Of a DNA stretch of 24,877 nt, positions 13,944 to 20,441 are shown in pieces. Source of the DNA: Ruminococcus sp. CAG:488 (GTDB lineage Bacteria > Bacillota > Clostridia > Oscillospirales > Acutalibacteraceae); contig HF999639.1 of the NCBI GenBank assembly GCA_000434055.1, positions 1 through 24,877 on the forward strand. The letters run 5' to 3'. Positions within the stretch are counted from its first letter, which is position 1. Each line of letters opens with the position of its first letter. The notes under the pieces were generated by a model that worked only from the letters and a program-made list of their open reading frames with translations, was not told the DNA's origin and ran no database searches. A program made the translations under genes and the position numbers.

Positions 13944-16583
13944 TTATTCTGAAAATGCTTTATCCTGATCAACAACGAACTTATAAAGATTTTCGGCGCA
14001 ATTGCCGTCAAAATCAAAATAAAAATTCTTCATTCTCTCTCTGAACGGGTTTTCGGGAACAAAATCGCGGTCAATAATTCCGCAAAGACATTCGGCAGCT
14101 TTGTGAGCATCCGTAAACATATGACCGAAAGCGTCTTCAAACGGGAGATCAAGATCACGGTAATGATTCATGCCGGACTTAAACTGAGGATAATCCGGAA
14201 CGAAATACATGATCGGTCTGTTAAGATAAGCAAAGTCAAAAACAAATGACGAAAAGTCTGTTACGAACGCCTTGTAATCGGCAACATCTACGTCGCCGAC
14301 CATATTGATATATTCGCAATCAATATTGAACAGGTTTTTAAGGTTGGCGATTATCGGGTGAAGCTTAATATCAAGGTAGACCTTGTTGTCTTCAAGCTTT
14401 TTATGAAGCTCCTTGTCCGAGAGGAAGGCATAGAAGTTCTTATAGTAATCAGATTTCTGAATTTTTTCAACATTTGCCTCCCAGTTTGAAGCGCCGACCT
14501 CGGTGGTAAGATATTTTCTCCATGACGGAGCAAATAAAATTCTGTTCTTCGGCTCGTGGTTTCTTTCAATATGGTCATACCTTGCCATACCGGTCGGGAT
14601 TAGTTCACGCTCCTCATAAGCGTAATTATTCATGTAATTCTTAATTTCAAACGGCGAAGAAACAACAATTTCCTCCGCCTGGCTGCGTTCCTCGGAGTTA
14701 AGAAGTCGGAGTGATGCGTGCAAAACACCGTGCTGAAGATAAATAGTACGGAATCTCAAAAGATCCTCATACTGATATTTCATCTTCGGTGTTTCGAACG
14801 GATTGATTGGTGCAAGACCGTAATAAGCCGTAAAAACTCTTTCGGCACATATAAATAAAAGTCTGTGCTCCTTTGAGCCTGCTTTTACAAGGTGCTTCTT
14901 TTGCTCCGGAGTGAATACACTGTCAAGGTCTTTATATTCATGGGTGAGAACATAATATCTTTCTATTCCGTCATCATGCTTAAGGTCATTGGCAAATTGA
15001 TAATAACCGTTATCCTTTTCTACCGTATAAAAATCATAATAAAGCCAGATGCGGTGATTCTTTCTGTAGTTTATCGATTTTAGACGAAGCAAGGAGGTTC
15101 TCGGATGAATCGCATAACGCAAAGTGTTTTTAAATGCGCTGAAATCAATTTTCGACTGCGTTGCCGGCTTCACGGAAATATACTTTTTTCTATCTTTTAT
15201 CATATAACTTCCGCGATTTATATTATTTACAAATCGGGTGCCGAGTCCCGAATACGGCATAAACCAATAATGACTTTTATAAGTATGACCGTTTATATCA
15301 ATTTCGAATTTAATTTTGCTGTTTGAGGTAAGATTGCAAGCATAATGAAATGCAGGAAACGGATTTGTAATAGTTTTTGCTTTATAGTTGCTGTGGACCG
15401 ACATGAAAAGGTCAAGCTTTTTTCTCTCACCGTTTTCGATTGCGTAGATAGAATAATCACTTTCATCAAGGAAAGTAAATATCGGCGATTTCATGAATGC
15501 TGTCATTCTAAATGTATTGCCCTCAACTCTGGGCTTATGAACGATAGTAACCATATCGTCTTGCGTATAGGCTTCTTCGCCGTCAATTATGAGCGATATG
15601 CCGTTATCGCGGTATTGCAGTTCTATCCGTGCATTTTCTTTTTTCTTTATCCAGTAGCATGCACGGTAAATATCAACCATCGGGTGTTCAAGAATTGTCT
15701 TGCAGTCAACCCTGTTTAGCAGATCGATTATTCTGCGCATAGCTTTCTCGAATTTTTCACCCTCATAATGATAAGGATAGAGAATATCGTCGCTGAGACG
15801 CCAGTTGATGTCATTGACAAGCATCGCCTGAAAATAGGGCGGAACCTTATCCGGAAATGTTGCGAAAAGAGTCTCAAAATACTCCATTGATGTCTCAAAA
15901 AGATAAAAGGCATGGAAGTACATTTTCATTATGCTTGTTTCGTTGCCCTTATTATACATGTATGCGCCGTGAGAGCAATAGCCCATCTTCATCTTGAACA
16001 TGAGCACACGGTTACAATATTCCTGATCCTCGAGTTTAAAGCCGGGAGTTGTATTGAAAAGAACATTCTTATCGCCGAGATTTTTTACGCAGACGTTGAC
16101 TCTTGTCTGTGTCAGATAGGGGTATTCCTCCAAATCATATACGCCATCGTGCTTAAGCATTTCAAAACGGAAATGAGGTTTAAGAATAACATCGTCTCTG
16201 AAACGCTCCTCATTAAATGTAACAAGGTCAACCTGGTCATACACCTTATCGAAAAAACGAGTTACTTTTTTCACTGTTTCGGGAGTAAAATAATCATCAC
16301 TGTCCAGAAAGAAAAGATATTTTCCCTTGGCGTGCTTTATTCCGAAATTTCTCGTTGCGGAAAGTCCCTCGTTCTCTTTTGAAAAGATTTTAATAAAGTC
16401 ATATTTCTTGCTGTACTCAAGGCAGATATCCCAGCTGTTGTCAGGAGAACCGTCATTTATGACAAGAACCTCCATTTTTGATTTATCCATTGTCTGGTTA
16501 ACCAAAGAGTCGAGACAAATTCTGAGATACTGCTCAACATTATATACCGGCACGATAACAGATGCCTGATACTCAAAATCCAT
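13944..16583 (-). CDS. Bifunctional family 2 glycosyltransferase / CDP-glycerol glycerophosphotransferase
   Basis: This is probably a membrane-associated enzyme of cell-wall polymer synthesis (teichoic-acid-like or capsule), working on the cytoplasmic face. The 879-residue product begins with a GT-A domain (7 to about 110): SVIVPVYNVEQYL, VINDGSPDNS, NEGLSATRNFG and the metal-binding DSDD (94-97). A middle region (about 320-480) is of unclear fold. The C-terminal part (about 515-870) resembles the TagB/TagF transferase family, with YLQHGVLH (His618), SSPFE, LHP (His742) and VTDFSSFVFDF (from 774). I chose ATG 16583 with AAAGGTG upstream. A longer reading frame to 16673 would run through the promoter. 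It is transcribed alone, divergently from the enoate-reductase-like gene. Donor and acceptor sugars are unknown. Confidence 0.87.
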   Translation of the reverse strand: MDFEYQASVIVPVYNVEQYLRICLDSLVNQTMDKSKMEVLVINDGSPDNSWDICLEYSKKYDFIKIFSKENEGLSATRNFGIKHAKGKYLFFLDSDDYFTPETVKKVTRFFDKVYDQVDLVTFNEERFRDDVILKPHFRFEMLKHDGVYDLEEYPYLTQTRVNVCVKNLGDKNVLFNTTPGFKLEDQEYCNRVLMFKMKMGYCSHGAYMYNKGNETSIMKMYFHAFYLFETSMEYFETLFATFPDKVPPYFQAMLVNDINWRLSDDILYPYHYEGEKFEKAMRRIIDLLNRVDCKTILEHPMVDIYRACYWIKKKENARIELQYRDNGISLIIDGEEAYTQDDMVTIVHKPRVEGNTFRMTAFMKSPIFTFLDESDYSIYAIENGERKKLDLFMSVHSNYKAKTITNPFPAFHYACNLTSNSKIKFEIDINGHTYKSHYWFMPYSGLGTRFVNNINRGSYMIKDRKKYISVKPATQSKIDFSAFKNTLRYAIHPRTSLLRLKSINYRKNHRIWLYYDFYTVEKDNGYYQFANDLKHDDGIERYYVLTHEYKDLDSVFTPEQKKHLVKAGSKEHRLLFICAERVFTAYYGLAPINPFETPKMKYQYEDLLRFRTIYLQHGVLHASLRLLNSEERSQAEEIVVSSPFEIKNYMNNYAYEERELIPTGMARYDHIERNHEPKNRILFAPSWRKYLTTEVGASNWEANVEKIQKSDYYKNFYAFLSDKELHKKLEDNKVYLDIKLHPIIANLKNLFNIDCEYINMVGDVDVADYKAFVTDFSSFVFDFAYLNRPIMYFVPDYPQFKSGMNHYRDLDLPFEDAFGHMFTDAHKAAECLCGIIDRDFVPENPFRERMKNFYFDFDGNCAENLYKFVVDQDKAFSE

Positions 16584-16611
16584 ATAATCACCTTTCAAAT
16601 CAGTTACGATT

Positions 16612-16640
16612 AGTATAACACATTCGATACAAGTTTGCAA
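16612..16640 (-). promoter_or_regulatory. Promoter of the wall-polymer transferase gene
   Basis: On the minus strand, -35 TTGCAA (16640-16635), a 17-bp spacer and -10 TATACT (16617-16612). The predicted start near 16605 gives a 22-nt leader and rules out the longer reading frame. Confidence 0.7.
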
Positions 16641-16677
16641 CAGCATATTTAAAAGCGTAAAAAGCTTATTCAAAAAT

Positions 16678-16695
16678 AGGTGAAATTTTTAACAA
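16678..16695. promoter_or_regulatory. Possible second Rex-like site in the divergent intergenic region
   Basis: AGGTGAA-ATTT-TTAACAA has a perfect right arm of the clostridial Rex box and a degenerate left arm. It shares the 14-mer AAATTTTTAACAAA with the reverse complement of the site at the aconitase promoter. It lies about 40-60 bp upstream of the -10 of the enoate-reductase-like gene, which is far for simple repression, and 38 bp beyond the transferase -35. A/T-rich composition makes chance similarity possible. Confidence 0.25.
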
Positions 16696-16732
16696 AATTT
16701 ATGCTTAACTACTTCCATTTTTTATAATGACG

Positions 16733-16741
16733 TGTTATAAT
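16733..16741 (+). promoter_or_regulatory. Extended -10 promoter of the enoate-reductase-like gene
   Basis: TGTTATAAT (16733-16741) is an extended -10 element. No good -35 is visible, as is common for this promoter type. A second TATAAT lies at 16723-16728. The leader is about 34 nt, with GGAGG at 16771-16775. Confidence 0.6.
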
Positions 16742-16781
16742 TAAACGGAAACTGATTATAAATCAATTCAGGAGGTAAAAT

Positions 16782-18836
16782 ATGGATCAGAAATTAGAAC
16801 CTTTATTTACGCCGTGGAAGATCGGTAATTGCGAAATCAAGAACCGTATAGTTCTGACGAGCATGGGCGGCACCGACCTTTTCGGATGGATGGAAAAGAA
16901 CCATTTCGATAAAGACGGCGCAAAGTTCATTATGGAAATCGCCAAGAACAACGTCGGACTTATTCTCCCCGGCTGTCAGCCCGTTTATAACCCGATGTTC
17001 GGTCAGTGGCTGTACAAAAACAAGAAAATGTACGATGACCTCAAAAAGTGGATGCCCGAGTTCCACAAGACGGGCGCAAAGCTTTTTGTTCAGCTTACCG
17101 CCGGATTCGGCCGTTCGTTCACAATCAGCTCCATGATGGAGACCCTTTTCACCAATCCTGTGCTTAAGGTTCTCAGCAAGCCTTTTATGGATCTTGATAT
17201 GATCACGGCTTCTGCAAGCCCCTCTCCGAACCGCTGGTCGGATAAGGTTCCGTCGAGAGCCTTGACTAAGGAGGAAATCAAGAAGTTTGTTGACGCATTC
17301 GCAAAGAGCGCAAAGATGCTCAAGGACGCAGGCGTTGACGGTGTTGAGGTTCACGCTGTGCATGAGGGTTATCTTCTTGACCAGTTCACACTCAAGTATG
17401 TCAACAAGCGTACCGACGAATATGGCGGAAGCTTCGAGAACCGCTACCGTTTCCCTGTTGAGGTTGTTCAGGCCATCAAGAAGGCTTGCGGCGACGATTT
17501 CCCGGTTTCACTTCGTTACAGCGTTATCTCCAAGACAAAGGGCTTCCGTCAGGGTGCTATCCCCGGCGAGGACTATGTTGAGGTCGGCCGTGACATGGAA
17601 GAATCCGAGAAGGCTGCAAAGTATCTTCAGGATGCAGGCTACGACTGCCTTAACTGCGATAACGGTACATATGACGCATGGTACTGGGCACATCCTCCTG
17701 TTTACATGCCCGAGAACTGCAACCTTGCAGATGTTGAGCACATAAAGAACTTTATTGATATCCCCGTTATCTGCGCAGGACGTCTCGACCCGAGAGTTGC
17801 CGCAGACTCGATCAAGGAAGGCAAGCTTGACGGCGCCGGCTTCGCACGTCCGTTCCTTGCAGACCAGGCATGGGTAACCAAGATGATGAACGATCAGGAA
17901 GAGGATATCCGTCCCTGTATCCTTTGCCACAACGGCTGCTTCAATATGTGCCATTACAAGGGCGTACCGAACGATCAGGAGCTTTCCGACAGTCTCCACC
18001 TTGCACGCTGTGCGGTTAATGCAGAGACAATGCAGTGGAACAAGCATTATATTAAGAAAACAACTTCGCCTAAGACCGTTCACATCATCGGCGGCGGTAT
18101 CGGAGGCATGGAGGCCGCAAGAGTTCTCAAGCTCAGAGGCCACAACCCGATCATCCACGAGAAGAGCGATGTTCTCGGCGGTACATTTATCCCCGCCAGC
18201 GCAGAGAGCTACAAGGGCAAGCTTCGTGAGCTTCTTGAGTGGTACAGACTTCAGATGAAGAAGCTCAACATTGAGGTTAAGCTCAACGACGAGGTCAAGG
18301 ACATTGCCGTATTCGGCGACGCACCGGTAATCGTTGCTACAGGTTCAACTCCGCGTCAACTCAGAAGAGTTCCGGGCTACGAGAAGATGGTTGAGGCTTG
18401 CGAATTCCTCACAGGCACACCCGTAGGTGATACTGTTGCCGTTATCGGCGGCGGACTTACCGGCAGTGAGATCGCTTATGAGCTTGCTCTCAAGGGCAAG
18501 AATCCGATCATCGTTGAGATGAAGGACGACCTTGTAAGCCAGAAGGGCGTTTGTCTTGCAAACTCCTCATACCTCAGAGAGTGGTTCGCACTCAACAAGA
18601 CTCCGGTTTATCTTGAGACAACCCTCAAGGAAGTTAAGGACGGCTCAATCGTTTGCACTCAGAAGGACGGCAAGGAGATTGAAATCCCCTGCGATTCCGT
18701 CATCAGTTGTGCAGGCTACATTCCGGCTCCTCTTGCCGAGAAGTCGGGCAACGTTCACCTTGTCGGTGACTGTCTTGCAATCGGTAACCTTCGTTCCGTT
18801 GTATGGCGTGCATACGACGTTGCAATGAAGATCTGA
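16782..18836 (+). CDS. Enoate reductase-like NADH:flavin oxidoreductase (FMN, [4Fe-4S], FAD)
   Basis: This is a 684-residue multi-cofactor reductase of the 2-enoate reductase/2,4-dienoyl-CoA reductase/BaiCD-BaiH family. It passes electrons from NAD(P)H through FAD and an iron-sulfur cluster to FMN to reduce activated C=C bonds. The N-terminal old-yellow-enzyme barrel (1 to about 370) has PLFTPWKIGNCEIKNRI, the active-site block VEVHAVHEGYLLDQF and NKRTDEYGGSFENRYRFP. The cluster region has Cys379, Cys382, Cys386, with Cys390 or Cys410 as fourth ligand. The C-terminal half has two dinucleotide motifs, IIGGGIGGMEAARV and AVIGGGLTGSEIA. HAVHEGY points to the enoate/bile-steroid subgroup; the true substrate is unknown. 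It is a single gene ending in a bidirectional terminator. Confidence 0.9.
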   Translation: MDQKLEPLFTPWKIGNCEIKNRIVLTSMGGTDLFGWMEKNHFDKDGAKFIMEIAKNNVGLILPGCQPVYNPMFGQWLYKNKKMYDDLKKWMPEFHKTGAKLFVQLTAGFGRSFTISSMMETLFTNPVLKVLSKPFMDLDMITASASPSPNRWSDKVPSRALTKEEIKKFVDAFAKSAKMLKDAGVDGVEVHAVHEGYLLDQFTLKYVNKRTDEYGGSFENRYRFPVEVVQAIKKACGDDFPVSLRYSVISKTKGFRQGAIPGEDYVEVGRDMEESEKAAKYLQDAGYDCLNCDNGTYDAWYWAHPPVYMPENCNLADVEHIKNFIDIPVICAGRLDPRVAADSIKEGKLDGAGFARPFLADQAWVTKMMNDQEEDIRPCILCHNGCFNMCHYKGVPNDQELSDSLHLARCAVNAETMQWNKHYIKKTTSPKTVHIIGGGIGGMEAARVLKLRGHNPIIHEKSDVLGGTFIPASAESYKGKLRELLEWYRLQMKKLNIEVKLNDEVKDIAVFGDAPVIVATGSTPRQLRRVPGYEKMVEACEFLTGTPVGDTVAVIGGGLTGSEIAYELALKGKNPIIVEMKDDLVSQKGVCLANSSYLREWFALNKTPVYLETTLKEVKDGSIVCTQKDGKEIEIPCDSVISCAGYIPAPLAEKSGNVHLVGDCLAIGNLRSVVWRAYDVAMKI

Positions 18837-18852
18837 GAAAAGTAAAAAAATT

Positions 18853-18885
18853 AAGAAGCAGTCACTCGGCTGCTTCTTTTTCTTT
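18853..18885. terminator. Bidirectional terminator between convergent genes
   Basis: AAGAAGCAG (18853-18861) pairs with CTGCTTCTT (18870-18878) around an 8-nt loop. On the plus strand T-rich sequence follows. On the minus strand the stem is followed by AATTTTTTT. It can serve both the enoate-reductase-like gene and the small cysteine-rich gene. Confidence 0.9.
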
Positions 18886-18888
18886 TCT

Positions 18889-19155
18889 TCAAAACGGCAA
18901 ATCGCCGTCAACGTCTTTGTACTCATAATTCATCGGCAGTTCCTCGGTCGGAGAATAGTTCGAATCACAATATTCCGGGAAGCAGGCAAGGAACCAATCA
19001 CATTCATCGCAACAGATTTCATACGCATCATTGCTTCCGTTGCCCTCGCAGGTTTGCGGTTTGCCGGGAGTTAAGACAGCGCCGCTGCTGTCCGAAACAG
19101 TCTCCGGTATTTTCTCCTCGGCTTCCGAAACAAACTTATGCAAGTCAAAATTCAT
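18889..19155 (-). CDS. Small acidic six-cysteine protein of unknown function
   Basis: I do not recognise this 88-residue product. It is acidic and has no signal peptide or membrane segment. Six cysteines (36, 48, 49, 52, 58, 63) cluster in the middle around YEICCDECDWFLACFPEYC. The spacing could bind zinc or iron-sulfur, but no known ligand pattern is clear. The start ATG 19155 has a very good ribosome site, GGGAGG (19164-19169), 8 nt upstream. The frame stays open upstream to 19281 but would cross a strong terminator hairpin, so the longer form is unlikely. It sits 21 nt after the end of the candidate structured RNA and probably depends on read-through from that RNA's promoter. Confidence 0.65.
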   Translation of the reverse strand: MNFDLHKFVSEAEEKIPETVSDSSGAVLTPGKPQTCEGNGSNDAYEICCDECDWFLACFPEYCDSNYSPTEELPMNYEYKDVDGDLPF

Positions 19156-19176
19156 TGCCTTTTCCTCCCATAAAAC

Positions 19177-19202
19177 AAAAAATGCGCAGCCGAAGCTACG
19201 CA
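19177..19202 (-). terminator. UUCG-loop terminator at the end of the candidate RNA
   Basis: On the minus strand UGCGUAGC pairs with GCUGCGCA around a UUCG tetraloop, an 8-bp stem with one G-U pair, followed by six U residues. It is an exceptionally clean intrinsic terminator. It lies only 21 nt upstream of the small gene's ATG, so it can act either as an attenuator or as the 3' end of an independent RNA. Confidence 0.9.
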
Positions 19203-19325
19203 CTAAAAACGATGATTCGATCTTGTCGCAAAACAGTTCATAGCCACAGGATATGATAATCTTAGCATACATTTTTAACAAATGTATGCCTGTGGCATTA
19301 ATAATTTACTTTTGAACTGTTTTGC
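19177..19325 (-). ncRNA. Candidate structured RNA of about 150 nt (unassigned; leader or stand-alone)
   Basis: A strong minus-strand promoter would start transcription at about 19325, the first base of a nested hairpin. The closing stem is 13 bp, perfect (19325-19313 with 19240-19228). A 16/2-nt asymmetric internal loop follows, then an 8-bp perfect stem GCCACAGG/CCTGTGGC (19296-19289 with 19250-19243). Next is a 3'-side bulge of about 14 nt and an apical 10-bp stem GCATACATTT/AAATGTATGC with a 5-nt loop. A 25-nt linker leads to the UUCG terminator. No open frame fits. It could be a cis-regulator of the cysteine-rich gene or a trans-acting RNA. The one-sided loops and short length do not match textbook 6S RNA. 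I cannot place it in a known family. Confidence 0.65.
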
Positions 19326-19331
19326 ACCGAC

Positions 19332-19360
19332 ATTATATCACACGTCATGTTTGCTTTCAA
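19332..19360 (-). promoter_or_regulatory. Strong promoter of the candidate structured RNA
   Basis: On the minus strand, -35 TTGAAA (19360-19355), a 17-bp spacer and a perfect -10 TATAAT (19337-19332). The predicted start coincides with the 5' base of the long hairpin. The stretch from 19361 to the sigma-factor gene at 19530 shows no gene I can support. Confidence 0.8.
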
Positions 19361-19529
19361 TATATTTTTATAAATTACTCGAAAAATAGAAGGCATCTTG
19401 GCTCTGCTTTAGAGAAGCGGCGAAAATATATTTCTTCTGCCCTTGGCCGTTGCCAACACCGCATCTTTGAAATTCTGCTGAAATTTATTTTTAGCGTGGA
19501 AGTTTACTTGCGGTATTAAGTACCAAAAT

Positions 19530-20213
19530 TCACTCCAATGCTTTTCGCAATTCTTTCAATGCTTTTTTCTCAATTCTCGAAACATATGACCGTGAAATAT
19601 TCAGTTTTTTGGAAACCTCGAGCTGAGTCATGGGGCGCATACCGTCAAGCCCGTAACGCATCATTATAATTGATTTTTCTCTTGGGTCTTTTATTCTGCC
19701 GACCTCGGTTGAAAGCTTTTTCAGCATAGTTATTTTATAAATATCCTCAACAATTTCATCTTCGGTGGAGATAATATCCATAAGCGTCAGTGGATTTCCT
19801 TCGCTGTCGGTATCAATCGGCTCGTTGACTGAAATGTCCTGAGCCGTTTTTTTCTGTGCACGGAACTGCATAAGAATCTCATTTTCAATACATCTTGCCG
19901 CATAGGTTGCAAGGCGTGTTCCCTTGTCGGGATCAAATGTATTTATTGCCTTAATCAGCCCGATCGTGCCTATCGAGATCAGGTCGTCCTGCTGAACGCT
20001 GCTCGAATAATACTTTTTGATAATATGTGCAACCAGTCTGAGATTATGCTCGATAAGCTCGTTTTTTGCGTTTACATCACCGTTTTTCATTGCCAGCAGA
20101 CATTCCCTCTCTCTCTTGGCGGAAAGGGGAGGAGGGAAGGAGCCGGTGCCGGAGAGATGAAGCGCAAAAAAGAAAAGATTTGATATTGTTCTTATAAGCA
20201 ATTCAGCTATCAT
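19530..20213 (-). CDS. sigK: RNA polymerase sporulation sigma factor, pro-sigma-K type
   Basis: This is a late mother-cell sporulation sigma factor of 227 residues. A hydrophobic N-terminal pro-sequence (about 1-25, LLIRTISNLFFFALHL) precedes FPPPLS, matching the layout of Bacillus pro-SigK, where the pro-peptide is cleaved at the forespore membrane. Region 2 reads NELIEHNLRLVAHIIKKYY, DDLISIGTIGLIKAI and TYAARCIENEILM. Region 4 ends in the helix-turn-helix LEVSKKLNISRSYVSRIEKKAL. The reading frame is unbroken, so there is no skin-type insertion. GGTGAT lies 5-8 nt before ATG 20213. No clear terminator follows. Sigma-E is the nearest alternative, but the pro-sequence and the SRSYVSRIEKKAL end favour sigma-K. 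Confidence 0.88.
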   Translation of the reverse strand: MIAELLIRTISNLFFFALHLSGTGSFPPPLSAKRERECLLAMKNGDVNAKNELIEHNLRLVAHIIKKYYSSSVQQDDLISIGTIGLIKAINTFDPDKGTRLATYAARCIENEILMQFRAQKKTAQDISVNEPIDTDSEGNPLTLMDIISTEDEIVEDIYKITMLKKLSTEVGRIKDPREKSIIMMRYGLDGMRPMTQLEVSKKLNISRSYVSRIEKKALKELRKALE

Positions 20214-20223
20214 TTAATCACCG

Positions 20224-20266
20224 TCCGTTATAATTCTTATGAAGCAAATGCTTAATTGATAACGGA
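20224..20266. repeat. Nested inverted repeat upstream of sigK
   Basis: TCCGTTAT (20224-20231) and ATAACGGA (20259-20266) are perfect complements, and AAGCA/TGCTT (20242-20246 and 20249-20253) forms an inner stem. It starts 10 bp upstream of the sigK ATG, so it is in the sigK leader or overlaps its promoter. No T-run follows on either strand. It may be a regulator site or an mRNA structure near the ribosome site. I see no convincing sigma-A or sigma-E promoter for sigK. Confidence 0.5.
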
Positions 20267-20346
20267 TTGATTTGTATATTTATATAAAAAAAATAATCGG
20301 CTATTGTTCAAAATGTAAAATTAGGATATATTGTACGTTATTATAG

Positions 20347-20375
20347 TTGACTTTTGATCGGATTAAAAGTATAAT
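20347..20375 (+). promoter_or_regulatory. Sigma-A promoter of the giant surface protein gene
   Basis: -35 TTGACT (20347-20352), a 17-bp spacer and perfect -10 TATAAT (20370-20375). The leader is about 60 nt and contains a stem AAAGTGT (20387-20393) with ACACTTT (20404-20410). The ribosome site GGGAGG is at 20428-20433. Confidence 0.85.
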
Positions 20376-20441
20376 AACAATGTATAAAAGTGTGGTATTG
20401 TATACACTTTGTATAGCATTATTTTTTGGGAGGAATATTAT

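Noticed and set aside
16584..16673. Longer start for the wall-polymer transferase
   Set aside because: It would begin upstream of the predicted -35/-10 promoter, and the GT-A domain begins normally a few residues after ATG 16583.
17508..18158. Long minus-strand reading frame inside the enoate-reductase gene
   Set aside because: It is an antisense shadow of a strongly conserved gene. No start signals, and the Cys/Val-rich product has no family resemblance.
19156..19281. N-terminal extension of the cysteine-rich protein
   Set aside because: It would have to be translated through the UUCG terminator hairpin, and the internal ATG 19155 has a far better ribosome site.
19177..19325. Assignment of the structured RNA as 6S RNA
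   Set aside because: The hairpin is only 98 nt and the internal loops are one-sided. 6S RNA normally is longer with a large two-sided central bubble. Kept as unassigned.
19322..19519. Forward 65-residue reading frame
   Set aside because: It overlaps the minus-strand promoter, has no ribosome site, and its composition is not protein-like.
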